Source of the DNA: Larkinella arboricola
GTDB taxonomy: Bacteria; Bacteroidota; Bacteroidia; Cytophagales; Spirosomataceae
Assembly: GCF_003259745.1 (NCBI RefSeq)
Contig: NZ_QLMC01000010.1
Location: 16,166-80,165 of the forward strand
Length of the DNA: 64,000 nucleotides
Direction of reading: 5' to 3'
Part shown: in pieces, positions 8,417 to 17,492 of the stretch
Layout: every line of letters starts with the position of its first letter
Position numbering within the stretch: position 1 is the first letter of the stretch
The notes under the pieces: model-generated
Databases searched by the model: none
The model's input: only the letters and a program-made list of their open reading frames with translations
What the model was told of the DNA's origin: nothing
Position numbers and translations under genes: made by a program

Positions 8417-9367
8417 ATGTTCTTCCAACATATTTATGACAAAAGTCTGGCCCAATCAAGTTATCTGATTGGTTGTCAGAAAACGGGTGAGTCCATTGTG
8501 ATTGACCCCAAACGGGATGTGGATACCTATCTAGAAATTGCCCGCCAGAACCGTCTTCGGATTACGCATGTGACCGAAACCCATATCCACGCCGACTTTC
8601 TGTCGGGCTCCCGGGAGCTGGCGGCTCTGACTGGAGCGACCCTTTATCTTTCGGATGAGGGAGGTCCGGACTGGCAGTACGAATTTGACCACATTGGCCT
8701 GAAAGACGGGAGCACCCTCACCATCGGTAACCTGGCTCTAGATGTGATCCACACGCCCGGCCACACACCGGAAAGTATCAGCTTCTTACTGACCGACCGG
8801 GCGGCTACTTCGGCGCCGGTCATGCTTTTCACCGGGGACTTTGTTTTTGTGGGCGATATTGGCCGACCCGACCTGCTTGAAAAAGCGGCAGGCTTGGTCG
8901 GCACTCAGGAAGCCGGAGCGAAACAGATGTTTTCTTCCCTCAGCAAATTTACCGCCCTGCCCGATTTTGTGCAGGTATGGCCCGGACACGGGGCAGGATC
9001 GGCCTGTGGAAAATCCCTGGGAGCGGTGCCCAGCACGACGGTGGGGTACGAAAAAATCCGAAACTGGGCGTTTCAACTCGACGATTCTGCCGAGTTTGTT
9101 GATTCTCTGCTCGCTGATCAGCCGGAACCGCCCGCTTATTTTGCCCGGATGAAAAAACTTAATAAGGTGATGCGGCCCCTGTTAACCCACGTTCCGATCC
9201 CTAAAAACTTACGTCCACAGGAAGTGAAGGAGGCTTTGCATAAAGGGATAAAACTGATTGATACCCGTGATAAAACCGAATTCGCCAAAGGCTTTGTCCC
9301 GGGTAGTCTGAATATTCAGGGAAATAACTCCTTTGTTACCTGGATGGGCTGGTTTTTAACGGCGTAG
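8417..9367 (+). CDS. persulfide dioxygenase (MBL fold) plus first rhodanese domain; ends at an in-frame TAG
   Basis: Residues 1-240 form a metallo-beta-lactamase domain of the ETHE1/Blh type with THIHADF, HTPGHTPES, FTGDFVFVGDIGRPDL and VWPGHGAGSACG. These are the ligands and loops of mononuclear-iron persulfide dioxygenases, which oxidise glutathione persulfide to sulfite. Residues 265-316 start a rhodanese domain (LIDTRDKTEFAKGFVPGS) without a visible active-site Cys. In related proteins of about 470 residues a second rhodanese domain follows. Here the frame meets TAG at 9365-9367 and reopens in the same frame directly after it. The dioxygenase domain itself is complete and could function alone. 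The ATG at 8417 follows a good -7 box at 8378. Confidence 0.85.
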   Translation: MFFQHIYDKSLAQSSYLIGCQKTGESIVIDPKRDVDTYLEIARQNRLRITHVTETHIHADFLSGSRELAALTGATLYLSDEGGPDWQYEFDHIGLKDGSTLTIGNLALDVIHTPGHTPESISFLLTDRAATSAPVMLFTGDFVFVGDIGRPDLLEKAAGLVGTQEAGAKQMFSSLSKFTALPDFVQVWPGHGAGSACGKSLGAVPSTTVGYEKIRNWAFQLDDSAEFVDSLLADQPEPPAYFARMKKLNKVMRPLLTHVPIPKNLRPQEVKEALHKGIKLIDTRDKTEFAKGFVPGSLNIQGNNSFVTWMGWFLTA

Positions 9368-9376
9368 GCGCCCTTT

Positions 9377-9808
9377 ATGCTGGTGGCATCCAGGGCGCAG
9401 ATCGAGGACTTTTCCCGTCAATTGATGCGCATTGGCATCGACTCGATGCTGGGCTACGTGGAGGATGTCAATACCCTGGGCATCGAACTGGAGACTGTCA
9501 ACCTCATCGATACCCAAACCATTGAAACTCTGGTGAGCCGCAACGACGTTCAACTGGTGGATTTGCGGGGAGCCGCCGAATACAAAGCCGGGCATATTGA
9601 CGGAGCTGAATCGGTTTTTGTCGGTACCCTGCCAGCGCATCTGGACAAGATTTCTCGGGATAAAACCGTCATTATCTACTGTCAGGGGGGCGACCGGGCC
9701 ACAATTGGCTACTCGTTGCTGATTCGTCATGGATTCAAAACCGTTAAAAATTACTCCGGTGGGATGAACGAGTGGGTCAAAAATTTAAAACTGGAACCGG
9801 CGGGCTAA
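9377..9808 (+). CDS. C-terminal rhodanese domain severed by the TAG at 9365
   Basis: The frame continues in phase from the dioxygenase after one TAG; the first ATG is at 9377. The 143-residue product has the end of the inactive rhodanese repeat, then a full rhodanese domain (about 48-140) with VDLRGAAEYKAGHIDGA and the active-site loop YCQGGDRA, whose Cys would carry the persulfide. This would transfer sulfane sulfur between dioxygenase substrate and product. Whether it is made separately (internal start at 9377), by readthrough or not at all cannot be told. In intact homologues it is one polypeptide with the preceding domain, so an automated annotation would call 8417-9808 a disrupted gene. 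Confidence 0.7.
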   Translation: MLVASRAQIEDFSRQLMRIGIDSMLGYVEDVNTLGIELETVNLIDTQTIETLVSRNDVQLVDLRGAAEYKAGHIDGAESVFVGTLPAHLDKISRDKTVIIYCQGGDRATIGYSLLIRHGFKTVKNYSGGMNEWVKNLKLEPAG

Positions 9809-9909
9809 TGTTGGCCAGCGGCCTTCAACCTTATTCGACCCAGTTTAGCAATGATCAGCGGAATCCGCACGTAATTAATTTCTGTACCTTTTTAGTATTA
9901 CATCATCTT

Positions 9910-10488
9910 ATGTCTTTTTTGGAATTCATCCGACAGCCCTGGCCGTGGTATGTGGCCGGGCCACTGATCGGTTTAACGGTACCGGTCCTGCTACTGATCG
10001 GTAATAAATCATTTGGAATTTCTTCCTCTCTGCGCCACATCTGTGCGGCTTGTCTACCGGCCAAACTTCCATTTTTTTCCTACAATTGGAAAAAGGAAAG
10101 CTGGAATCTGTTATTTGTTACGGGCATTCTGCTGGGGGGCTTCATCGCGACTCATTTTCTGGACAATCCGAATCCTATTCAATTAGCTCCGGCCACCAAA
10201 ATGGCGTTGCAAGCACTGGGCATCCAGGATTTTTCAGGATTCATGCCGAACGAACTCTTTGCTCTGTCTACTATGGCAACGGGTAAAGGATTTATTTTCC
10301 TGGTTCTGGGGGGCTTACTGGTGGGCTTCGGCACGCGCTGGGCTGGTGGCTGTACATCCGGGCACGCCATCATGGGCCTTTCTAACCTGCAATGGCCTTC
10401 GCTGGTAGCTACCATCAGCTTTATGGTTGGCGGCTTTGCCATGACGCATGTTTTCTTTCCTTTCATTTTCAAACTGATTTACCCATGA
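9910..10488 (+). CDS. YeeE/YedE family transporter, first half
   Basis: This membrane protein of 192 residues has about four to five hydrophobic segments and the family signature GGCTSGHAIMGLS (about residue 140). The Cys in this motif is essential in thiosulfate transporters of the YeeE/TsuA type. The start at ATG 9910 (MSFLEFIRQPW) is chosen over an in-frame extension back to 9772, which would overlap the rhodanese gene. Its stop overlaps the next start (ATGA at 10485-10488). The pair together make one transporter, split into two genes as usual in such operons, probably moving thiosulfate or another sulfur species. Confidence 0.85.
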   Translation: MSFLEFIRQPWPWYVAGPLIGLTVPVLLLIGNKSFGISSSLRHICAACLPAKLPFFSYNWKKESWNLLFVTGILLGGFIATHFLDNPNPIQLAPATKMALQALGIQDFSGFMPNELFALSTMATGKGFIFLVLGGLLVGFGTRWAGGCTSGHAIMGLSNLQWPSLVATISFMVGGFAMTHVFFPFIFKLIYP

Positions 10489-10997
10489 AACCCTCACCTC
10501 AAACGTCGGTCCGTCATAAACCTACAACCCATTCAACTGCAACGGTGTGCGATGCTCCCAACGTGGCCAGGGCCTCGGAGAGTGGAGTATCCTTGCTAAA
10601 ATACCTGATTGTCGGCACTACCTTCGGCATTGTATTCGTAAAAGCCGAGGTTATTTCGTGGTTTCGCATTCAGGAGATGTTTAGGCTTGACTCCTTTCAT
10701 ATGTACGGTGTCATTGGTAGCGCCGTTCTGGTTGGAATGCTTTCAGTACAGCTGATCAAACGCTTCAATGTGAAAACGCTCCAGGGAGAAACCGTACAAA
10801 TTGCTCCGAAAACCTTTCATAGAGGACAGATTTTTGGCGGCCTGATCTTCGGGCTAGGCTGGGCGCTGACGGGGGCCTGTCCCGGTCCTTTGTTTGCCCA
10901 AATCGGAAGCGGTTTTCTGAGTGTGGCCGTCACCCTGATCAGCGCGGTGGCGGGTACCTGGTTGTACGGTTATTTTCGCGAGCGGTTACCGCATTAA
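10485..10997 (+). CDS. YeeE/YedE family transporter, second half (DUF6691)
   Basis: The 170-residue protein begins with a polar stretch of about 35 residues, then four hydrophobic segments. The signature GLGWALTGACPGPLFAQIG near residue 125 carries the conserved Cys matching that of the first half. It corresponds to the second repeat of full-length YeeE transporters. The start codon overlaps the stop of the first half, so the two are coupled at translation. It ends the operon. The cysteine in the N-terminal tail (TVCDAPN) is not typical, and its role is unknown. Confidence 0.85.
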   Translation: MKPSPQTSVRHKPTTHSTATVCDAPNVARASESGVSLLKYLIVGTTFGIVFVKAEVISWFRIQEMFRLDSFHMYGVIGSAVLVGMLSVQLIKRFNVKTLQGETVQIAPKTFHRGQIFGGLIFGLGWALTGACPGPLFAQIGSGFLSVAVTLISAVAGTWLYGYFRERLPH

Positions 10998-11010
10998 AGT
11001 GTATTTGTCT

Positions 11011-11034
11011 CGTCCTGAACTATGTTGACCGTTT
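11011..11034 (+). repeat. right copy of a short flanking motif
   Basis: CGTCC, eight variable bases, GTTGACCGTTT, as at 6253-6276 with identical spacing and orientation. It begins 14 bases after the last gene of the sulfur operon. Confidence 0.45.
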
Positions 11035-11202
11035 TGATGAAAGTTACTACTTTTTAAGGGCAAATTCTGTTAGTCAGGGTTTTCGCTGACCGACTCCTTT
11101 TCCACTTTTTTGAAGATAACGATTTTCCACCTTTTTTAATGACCTGTTACTCTGATGCGCCTTCTGAGGTACGAGCATGTCACAGCTGAAGTGAGGTCTA
11201 CA

Positions 11203-11388
11203 CTACAGTATTGAATACCTCGATCCGACCGGTCTGCTGGCGCAGTGATGAATCAGATACTGGCCCATCTCTCGATCAATCTGTTCCAACGCTATCTGTA
11301 AAGCTACAGTTAACGGCATAGCCGCCCGTGTGTCCCCGCTATAATTTGTTTCGAGTAAGCATCCGTTACCAGCGAGATATACAGACAT
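11203..11388 (-). CDS. possible small protein, 61 residues
   Basis: An ATG-started frame ends in TAG. Its composition is plausible for a real protein (LETNYSGDT, ALEQIDREMGQYL), with a mixed helix-like second half, but I recognise no family. It has no partner gene on its strand and overlaps nothing. It could also be a chance frame, or the start of a decayed gene next to the repeat at 11405. Confidence 0.28.
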   Translation of the reverse strand: MSVYLAGNGCLLETNYSGDTRAAMPLTVALQIALEQIDREMGQYLIHHCASRPVGSRYSIL

Positions 11389-11404
11389 TATCTCATCCTA
11401 AAAT

Positions 11405-11418
11405 CACCCGATTGTGTA
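11405..11418 (+). repeat. right copy of a 14-bp flanking repeat
   Basis: CACCCGATTGTGTA, identical to 6589-6602 and in the same orientation. Confidence 0.5.
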
Positions 11419-11651
11419 GGAACCATTAGACCCCAAGGATAACTTATATCTACTTGACTTTCAGGGCGTAAGTCACTATCTTGACAGAGATTTCAAATTG
11501 CCGGGATAGAAATTTATGAACTGCCAATGCTTTGTATCTTGCCTAGTACTGGATGATAGGCCAACGCTGTTGATGTTCTTTGCCTAACTTTATGACAGAG
11601 CAAAGATTAATGCGATCTTACTCATTCAAGGATCATTCATGCCACTGTGTC

Positions 11652-12467
11652 ATGCAGGTTATTCATCAGCTTCCTCATCCAGCCTTAACTCCGTACGTAC
11701 ACGGTTATTGGGAAATTCGATACGAGGTAAAACCAGGGGAGACTCATCCGTTATCCTTTGGCTGTACGGGGCGGACCCACTGGCTGATTTTCCTGGAAAA
11801 TATGTTTCAGACAAGCTTCGATGACGGGCAGCCATTGACTAATTATAACTCTATGTTTATTGGGCAAATGATTCGCCCCTTTACCCACCAGTTGACTACC
11901 CCGGTTCAGGCAATCACCATTGATTTCACCCCAACGGGGTTTTACCAGCTCTTCGCACAACCCGCTCATGAACTGGCCGGACTTACCGTTGATACGAAAC
12001 TTGGGGTAGGTCCCTCTACTGACAGTCTGGTTGATCAACTCCGGAATGAGCCGTCTCGTGCTGTCCGCTTTGGGCTGTTAGATGTTTTTTTCCTGCGTCG
12101 TCTCCACGACACTTCCCGATCAGACAACCAGATTGAAACGGCCGTTAAGCTGCTTCAGCAACAACCGGGTTGTCTACAGGTTCGGCAACTAGCAGATCTG
12201 ATAAACTGTTCGGAACGAACGCTAAACCGTCGATTTACGCAAAGCGTGGGCCTCTCCCCAAAAGAGTACGCCCGGGTTCAGCGTTTTCTTCAAGCCCGGC
12301 TATGGATGGATACCCAACCGGCCCATCGCTGGGGCGACATGTTGACCCGACTGGGGTACTACGATCAGGCCCACTTCATTAATGAGTTTCGCTATTTTGC
12401 GGGTAAGCCCCCTGGGGTATACTTCTCCGACAAGCACTTCTCACTCGACTTTATGCGGGAACGTTGA
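11652..12467 (+). CDS. AraC-type helix-turn-helix regulator
   Basis: The 271-residue protein has an N-terminal sensor region of the DUF6597 type (about 1-130) starting MQVIHQLPHPALTPYV. The C-terminal AraC domain has both HTH elements (QLADLINCSERTLNRRF and MLTRLGYYDQAHFINEF). The ATG at 11652 gives the standard N-terminus of this family; upstream in-frame starts at 11580 (TTG) and 11592 would add a non-conserved tail. No obvious target gene is adjacent, because the next gene is a paralogue on the other strand. A short hairpin that may terminate it lies at 12560-12579. Confidence 0.8.
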   Translation: MQVIHQLPHPALTPYVHGYWEIRYEVKPGETHPLSFGCTGRTHWLIFLENMFQTSFDDGQPLTNYNSMFIGQMIRPFTHQLTTPVQAITIDFTPTGFYQLFAQPAHELAGLTVDTKLGVGPSTDSLVDQLRNEPSRAVRFGLLDVFFLRRLHDTSRSDNQIETAVKLLQQQPGCLQVRQLADLINCSERTLNRRFTQSVGLSPKEYARVQRFLQARLWMDTQPAHRWGDMLTRLGYYDQAHFINEFRYFAGKPPGVYFSDKHFSLDFMRER

Positions 12468-12559
12468 GTTTTTAACCGGTTGCTCAAATGGTCATAACTT
12501 ATGCATGAAGGTCAAAAGGTCTTTAAGAAGGAATCAATCAGAAATTGATACTTTTTGAG

Positions 12560-12579
12560 TTTGCCTTCTAAAAGGCAAA
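12560..12579 (+). terminator. small hairpin after the AraC gene
   Basis: TTTGCCTT pairs with AAGGCAAA across a 4-base loop, 92 bases after the stop codon. There is no strong T tract. Confidence 0.35.
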
Positions 12580-12715
12580 TAATAGGATAATGAAGGCTGC
12601 GTATTTTATCCACGAAAAACGCTAAAATCTTCTCAATAAGGTTATGTCGTGGAATGGATTAAAGACCTACTACAAGCGAAGGTTTCATGGTCTAATCTCC
12701 TTTATTGAGCCATTG

Positions 12716-13546
12716 CTAACTCAATTGATCTGGATTACTGATTAGTAAGCCAGTAGTAGCATGCTGCTGGGCAAAAAAATCAGTAGGGGTCAAACCGGTT
12801 ATTTGCAACAGATCGTTGCAAAAATGAGCTTGGTCATACCATCCACCGTAATACACCAAGTCTTGCCAGCAAGGCTTGGGCTGGCTCATTACCACGCGAA
12901 ACATATTTCGAAAGCGCATGACCTGAGCAAAACTTTTGGGCGTAATCCCTACCTGCCGGCTAAACTCCCGGGTTAAACTTCGGGTACTGATCCGCGCTTC
13001 CTGGGATAAATTCCCAATGCGTCGGCTGCCGGGTTGAGCCAGCCAGGTGGCGGCCTGATCCACCCAGTTAGCAGAGAAGTAAGGCATCCGGTGAACATAA
13101 GCCAATAGGCCTTTTTCAATCAGCTGGATGCATTCCTGTATGGTTTCTAAGGTTCGGAGTTGATCCATTATTGCCCGCCATTGCTGGCGGAAGGTCAAGG
13201 GAAATACGGCTTCAATATCCAACACCTGATCGGCTAATTCCGCCATGGGAAGGCCAAAAAGCCGGTAGAAAGCCGTCGTTCGGAACGTGATCATTAGTAA
13301 TTGACAGCCGGCTTGAGGAGTTAATTGCATCTGGTGGGTCATTTGCCCCCCAATAGCCACCGGCGGGAGGCCACACGTGGTACCGGAAAATGTAAAACGA
13401 CACTCGGTTCCTAAGTTGATGATTAATCCGGAGCGTCCACCGGGTGGCAGCCCCTCTGACTTGATGGGATCAGCGGAAGACAGCAAGGTATATTCTTCGA
13501 TATAATCTTGCAGACCCGCAGAAGGGGGGAAGTTCTGATAGCGCAT
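12716..13546 (-). CDS. AraC-type helix-turn-helix regulator
   Basis: The 276-residue protein has the same architecture as the convergent regulator at 11652: an N-terminal DUF6597-like sensor (MRYQNFPPSAGLQDYIEEY) and a C-terminal AraC domain with NLSQEARISTRSLTREF and DLVYYGGWYDQAHFCNDL. The shared WYDQAHF and YYDQAHF helices suggest the two are distant paralogues. The start at 13546 is supported by the standard N-terminus. The upstream 368 bases are empty of convincing genes. Ligand and targets are unknown. Confidence 0.8.
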   Translation of the reverse strand: MRYQNFPPSAGLQDYIEEYTLLSSADPIKSEGLPPGGRSGLIINLGTECRFTFSGTTCGLPPVAIGGQMTHQMQLTPQAGCQLLMITFRTTAFYRLFGLPMAELADQVLDIEAVFPLTFRQQWRAIMDQLRTLETIQECIQLIEKGLLAYVHRMPYFSANWVDQAATWLAQPGSRRIGNLSQEARISTRSLTREFSRQVGITPKSFAQVMRFRNMFRVVMSQPKPCWQDLVYYGGWYDQAHFCNDLLQITGLTPTDFFAQQHATTGLLISNPDQLS

Positions 13547-13914
13547 ATCCGGAATATCTTATTTGTATTTCAAATTAAGCATTAATCTATTTATAATCAA
13601 TACTATAGGTAAATAATACTGGCTCTTGTAAAGTTGGCTGTAGGAACCCCTGCTTGGACATTCTAATCGGGGAGGCTGACTTCTTTTCGCCTGTATCTTG
13701 ATAAACTCAGCCCCCAACTGGCTTTTAGGCATAGGCGGAGACATTTGAGCGAACGGCGCAAAAATGGCTGATTTTTCCAATACCCGGCAAATTCTCAAAC
13801 CTACTTTTGTTAGGACGCCTACGTCATCTGGCAAGTCCATTTAGTCTTAGTTCACCTAGTTCAAAAGAGCAGTAACGCAAGGCGTCATCTTACTGAAAAA
13901 CGAATGGGCTAATC
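13547..13914. other. 368-base gap between divergent genes
   Basis: No convincing gene was found. A leftward frame at 13559-13840 (93 codons) is probably spurious. The region must contain promoters for the AraC gene (leftward) and the lipoprotein gene (rightward). Confidence 0.5.
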
Positions 13915-14562
13915 ATGAAAAACGTACTCTTCCTGTTTGCGGTCCTGCTGCTGACCAGTTGCGAACGAAATCAAACCATTCCCCCCGTCAGCTCACCGGG
14001 TAAGACGACTAATTTGGGTACAAGCCGAAATTCGATCACGCTGGAGGCAAAGAACTGGCTGTTTGCGGTGGGCGATGAGGGTAACCAGGCTAATCCGAAC
14101 AACTACCAGAAGAGCTTGACGGATCGTCAAGCCGCAAACACTTCCCCAATGAGTGGGACAACGTTAGGGGGCATCGGCTCCAGACCGGCTTCCTATTCGC
14201 TGGGCATCACCGCACCCATGGTCCACGATACGGCTTCCTACAGCTACTGGTACTACAGTATCCGGCCCCCGGCAGGCCTACGGGTTGGGAAATCCCTAAC
14301 GCTAACGGCCCGCGTCCGCCTGGAACAGGTACAGGGTAAAGGCGTTTCGCTGGTCCTGCGGGGTGATAAAGGGGCTCAAACAAATGTATTGTTTTCCTCC
14401 ACGGAGGGTAAAACAACCATTACCGGCACAGCCGATTTTGCATCGTATTCGGTTACTCTGCCCTACTCTAGTGCGGTTGATTACATCAACCTGTACTTAT
14501 TAATCTTGCCCAGGACCACCGGCAAGGTTATTTTCTCGGACGTAGCCCTGCAGATTAACTAA
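13915..14562 (+). CDS. hypothetical lipoprotein
   Basis: The 215-residue protein has a lipoprotein signal peptide with lipobox LLTSC (Cys at about 16), then a Ser/Thr-rich linker and a beta-rich domain without cysteines (for example GKSLTLTARVRLEQVQGKGVSLVLRG and VIFSDVALQIN). This alternation looks like a jelly-roll or carbohydrate-binding sandwich, but I cannot assign a family. It is followed after 140 bases by the M16 peptidase on the same strand. It is probably anchored in the outer membrane. Confidence 0.65.
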   Translation: MKNVLFLFAVLLLTSCERNQTIPPVSSPGKTTNLGTSRNSITLEAKNWLFAVGDEGNQANPNNYQKSLTDRQAANTSPMSGTTLGGIGSRPASYSLGITAPMVHDTASYSYWYYSIRPPAGLRVGKSLTLTARVRLEQVQGKGVSLVLRGDKGAQTNVLFSSTEGKTTITGTADFASYSVTLPYSSAVDYINLYLLILPRTTGKVIFSDVALQIN

Positions 14563-14702
14563 CTCACCGCCAGGACCGCTTGGTGCGTCTGGTAGGAAAG
14601 AGAAAAATGCCTATAAATTAAGAAGATCGTTTGCTCCGTACAGCCCGTTTGCCAGCGTTTTTTATTCGACTACAGATAGACTTTCAACTTAACCTGTCAC
14701 TC

Positions 14703-17492
14703 ATGTCATTATTAATCCTGTACCAGCGGACCTTGCTCCTGGCAACCTTCGTTATAACCTTCCAGACGATGGCGCAGAAGCTACCCGATGGCATCACTAA
14801 AATGGCCTCGGTGGAAGGCATCACCGAATACCAGTTGAAAAATGGTCTGCGGGTCCTGCTGTTTCCCGACCCCTCCAAGCCGACGGTGACCGTCAACATC
14901 ACCTACCTGGTTGGCTCCCGCCACGAAGGGTACGGCCAGACGGGCATGGCTCACCTGCTGGAACACATGCTTTTCAAGGGCTCGACTAAACACCCCGATA
15001 TTCCCAAGGAATTCAGTCAGCACGGGGCCCGCTCCAATGGAACGACCAGTTACGACCGAACCAATTATTTCGAAACCGTAACAGCGACCGAGGAAAATCT
15101 AAAGTGGGCTCTGGATCTGGAAGCGGATCGGATGGTCAACTCCTTTATCGCCCCGAAGGATCTGGCCACCGAATTCAGCGTGGTGCGCAATGAACTGGAA
15201 GCAGGCGAAAACAGTCCGTATCAGGTGCTCAGCGCGCGGGTAATGGCCACCGCCTACCTGTGGCATAACTACGGAAAATCAGTGATCGGCTCCAAGGAAG
15301 ACATTGAACGCGTGCCCATTGAGAACCTACAAGCCTTTTACAAAAATTATTACCAACCCGACAATGCTATTCTGCTCGTGGCAGGCACTATGGACGAAGC
15401 CCGTACGCTGGCGATCATTGCCGAATTGTTTGGCCCCATTCCCAAGCCGACGCGCCAGTTAACCTCTCCATATACCGTTGAACCTACCCAGGACGGCGAG
15501 CGTTCGGTCAGCCTGCGCCGGGCCGGTGACGTGCAGTTGGTGGCCTGTGGTTATCACATTCCGGCGGGTTCTCATTCCGACTATGTGGCCGTCGAGGTAC
15601 TGATGGATGCCCTGGTCAACCAACCGGCTGGACGGCTTTACCAAGCCCTGGTGGAAGGCAAAAAGGCCTCCTACCAGGAAGGCTACACCCGGATTACGTA
15701 CGATCCGGGATTCGCTTACTTTACGGCCGAGCTTCGGCAGGATCAGCCGCTGGACTCCGCCCGCCAGACCCTGCTGGCGACGCTGGATGGGATTGGCCGA
15801 ACTCCCTTTACCGACCTGGAAGTACAGGGGGCCAAGACCCGGATTCTAAAGAATATTGATTTGATCCTGCGCGATACCGACCGGATTGGCCTGTATCTGA
15901 GTGAGTTTATGGCCACCGGCGACTGGCGACTGATCTTTCTCTACCGGGATGGCATTAAAAAGGTAACAGCGGCCGATTTAAACCGGGTGGCGGGCGCTTA
16001 TTTTCTTCCTTCCAACCGTACGGTTGGGATCTTTATCCCTGAAAACAAGGCAGCGCGTGCCCACATCCCGGCAGCCCCGAACGTAGCCGACCTGGTCAAA
16101 GATTACAAAGGCGACCCCACGATGGTCCTGGGGGAGGCCTTTGATCCCTCACCCCGTCACATTGATGCCCGGACCAAACGGGGTCAGTTGGGGAAGGGAT
16201 TGCGCTACGCCCTGCTGCCGAAAGCCACTCGGGGCAATACCGTCACGCTGCAAATGGTGCTTCGCTACGGCGATGAAACTAGTTTGAGGAATCAGGCCGC
16301 TGTAGCCTATGCCACGGCAAGCCTGCTGGATCGGGGAACCAAAACCCATTCCTTTCAACAGCTTCGCCAGGAGTTCGATCACTTAAACGCGACGGTATTT
16401 ACTTCCAGCCACCCCCAGCAAACGCTGGTGCAGGTGGAGACTACGAAGGAGCATTTACCCGAGGTGACGCGGCTGGTGGCCGATATGGTGAAGAATTCCG
16501 TCTTTCCCCCCAAAGAGCTGGAGACCATGCGCCAGGACTACCTGTCTTTGTTGGAAGCCCAGAAGCAGCAGCCCCAGACGCTGGTGTACCGCACTTCCGA
16601 TCGCGTCTTGAATCGTCGAGGGAAAGGTCATCCGTTATATGTACCCAGCTTTGAAGAAGAAATCAAGGACCTGGAAGCCGTCAAGGTGGAGGACATCCGG
16701 CAGTTTCACCGGCAGTTTTACGGAGCGGATAACGCCAGCGTTGCGGTGGTCGGAGCCTTTGATGAAGCGGTGATGCGAAAACTACTACAGGCGGAATTCG
16801 GTAGCTGGAAAGCGGCCAAGCCCTACCTCCGTCTGGTCCTAACCTACGATGAGGTAAAGCCCGGCGAGGCCCCTTACGTTTTACAAACGCCCGATAAGGC
16901 CAATGCCATGTACATGGCCAATCTCAATGTGCCTTTGCGGGAGGATCACCCCGACTTCCCGGCACTGCATCTGGCCAACTATATTGTGGGCGGTGGTTTT
17001 TTCGATTCACGGCTGATGGCGCGCCTGCGGCAGAAAGAAGGCATCAGCTACGGGGCCTATTCATCGCTGTCAGTTGACGAAGTCGATGCAGCAGGCAGGA
17101 TCCGCATGTGGGCTATTTACAACCCCGAAAACGGCGAACGCTTGGAAGCGGCCTTTCGAGAAGAACTCGGGAAGCTGGAGGCCGAAGGTTTTACGGCCGA
17201 GGAAGTACAAAAAGCCCAGGCGGCCATTGCTCAGAATAACCAGGTGCAACGGGCGCAGGACAGCTACCTGGCCCACCAATGGAACACCTACTTAGCGCTA
17301 AACCGCAGTTTTGCCTTCGCTGCAGACCTGGAAAAGAAAATCGCCAGCTTAACGCCGGAACAGGTCAGTGCCGTTTTCAACAAGTACATTAGTTACGGTA
17401 AGTTAATCCAGGTTAAAGGAGGAGATTTCGAGGGATCAGCCCGCAAACAGGCCCAACCCCCGTCGGCGTTAGGAGGAGCCCCCAAGAAGTAG
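14703..17492 (+). CDS. M16 family zinc metallopeptidase, two-domain
   Basis: The 929-residue exported protein has a signal peptide (SLLILYQRTLLLATFVITFQ) and two tandem M16 units. The first (about 35-470) has the inverted zinc motif HLLEH at about residue 81, and VVRNELEAGE supplies the third ligand. The second (about 480-900) has the M16 fold but no HxxEH, as usual for the inactive half. The arrangement resembles pitrilysin/PqqL-type enzymes that degrade peptides in a closed chamber, here in the periplasm. An upstream TTG at 14631 is in frame, but the ATG at 14703 gives a clean signal peptide. The C-terminal Pro/Ala-rich tail is probably disordered. Confidence 0.87.
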   Translation: MSLLILYQRTLLLATFVITFQTMAQKLPDGITKMASVEGITEYQLKNGLRVLLFPDPSKPTVTVNITYLVGSRHEGYGQTGMAHLLEHMLFKGSTKHPDIPKEFSQHGARSNGTTSYDRTNYFETVTATEENLKWALDLEADRMVNSFIAPKDLATEFSVVRNELEAGENSPYQVLSARVMATAYLWHNYGKSVIGSKEDIERVPIENLQAFYKNYYQPDNAILLVAGTMDEARTLAIIAELFGPIPKPTRQLTSPYTVEPTQDGERSVSLRRAGDVQLVACGYHIPAGSHSDYVAVEVLMDALVNQPAGRLYQALVEGKKASYQEGYTRITYDPGFAYFTAELRQDQPLDSARQTLLATLDGIGRTPFTDLEVQGAKTRILKNIDLILRDTDRIGLYLSEFMATGDWRLIFLYRDGIKKVTAADLNRVAGAYFLPSNRTVGIFIPENKAARAHIPAAPNVADLVKDYKGDPTMVLGEAFDPSPRHIDARTKRGQLGKGLRYALLPKATRGNTVTLQMVLRYGDETSLRNQAAVAYATASLLDRGTKTHSFQQLRQEFDHLNATVFTSSHPQQTLVQVETTKEHLPEVTRLVADMVKNSVFPPKELETMRQDYLSLLEAQKQQPQTLVYRTSDRVLNRRGKGHPLYVPSFEEEIKDLEAVKVEDIRQFHRQFYGADNASVAVVGAFDEAVMRKLLQAEFGSWKAAKPYLRLVLTYDEVKPGEAPYVLQTPDKANAMYMANLNVPLREDHPDFPALHLANYIVGGGFFDSRLMARLRQKEGISYGAYSSLSVDEVDAAGRIRMWAIYNPENGERLEAAFREELGKLEAEGFTAEEVQKAQAAIAQNNQVQRAQDSYLAHQWNTYLALNRSFAFAADLEKKIASLTPEQVSAVFNKYISYGKLIQVKGGDFEGSARKQAQPPSALGGAPKK

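Larger units (their letters stand above)
10998..11651. other. gap holding flanking repeats and one doubtful short ORF
   Basis: The stretch has right-hand copies of both flanking motifs and a doubtful 61-codon leftward ORF (11203-11388). Two in-frame upstream starts of the AraC gene (TTG 11580, ATG 11592) lie at its right end. No clear terminator follows the sulfur operon. Confidence 0.5.

Noticed and set aside
8417..8700. Loss of a metal ligand in the dioxygenase (HADF instead of HADH)
   Set aside because: Persulfide dioxygenases bind one iron and do not need the second-site His; HADF is usual for this fused subgroup.
9356..9380. Genetic recoding of TAG as an amino acid
   Set aside because: Other genes in the window, such as the SusC gene and the one at 2-85, end with TAG as a normal stop, and the second disrupted gene uses TAA, so code reassignment is not supported.
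13559..13840. 93-codon leftward frame in the gap before the lipoprotein gene
   Set aside because: It ends in random-looking Tyr/Leu/Ile-rich sequence, has no recognisable motif, and occupies the promoter region of the AraC gene; a transposon remnant is possible but not shown.
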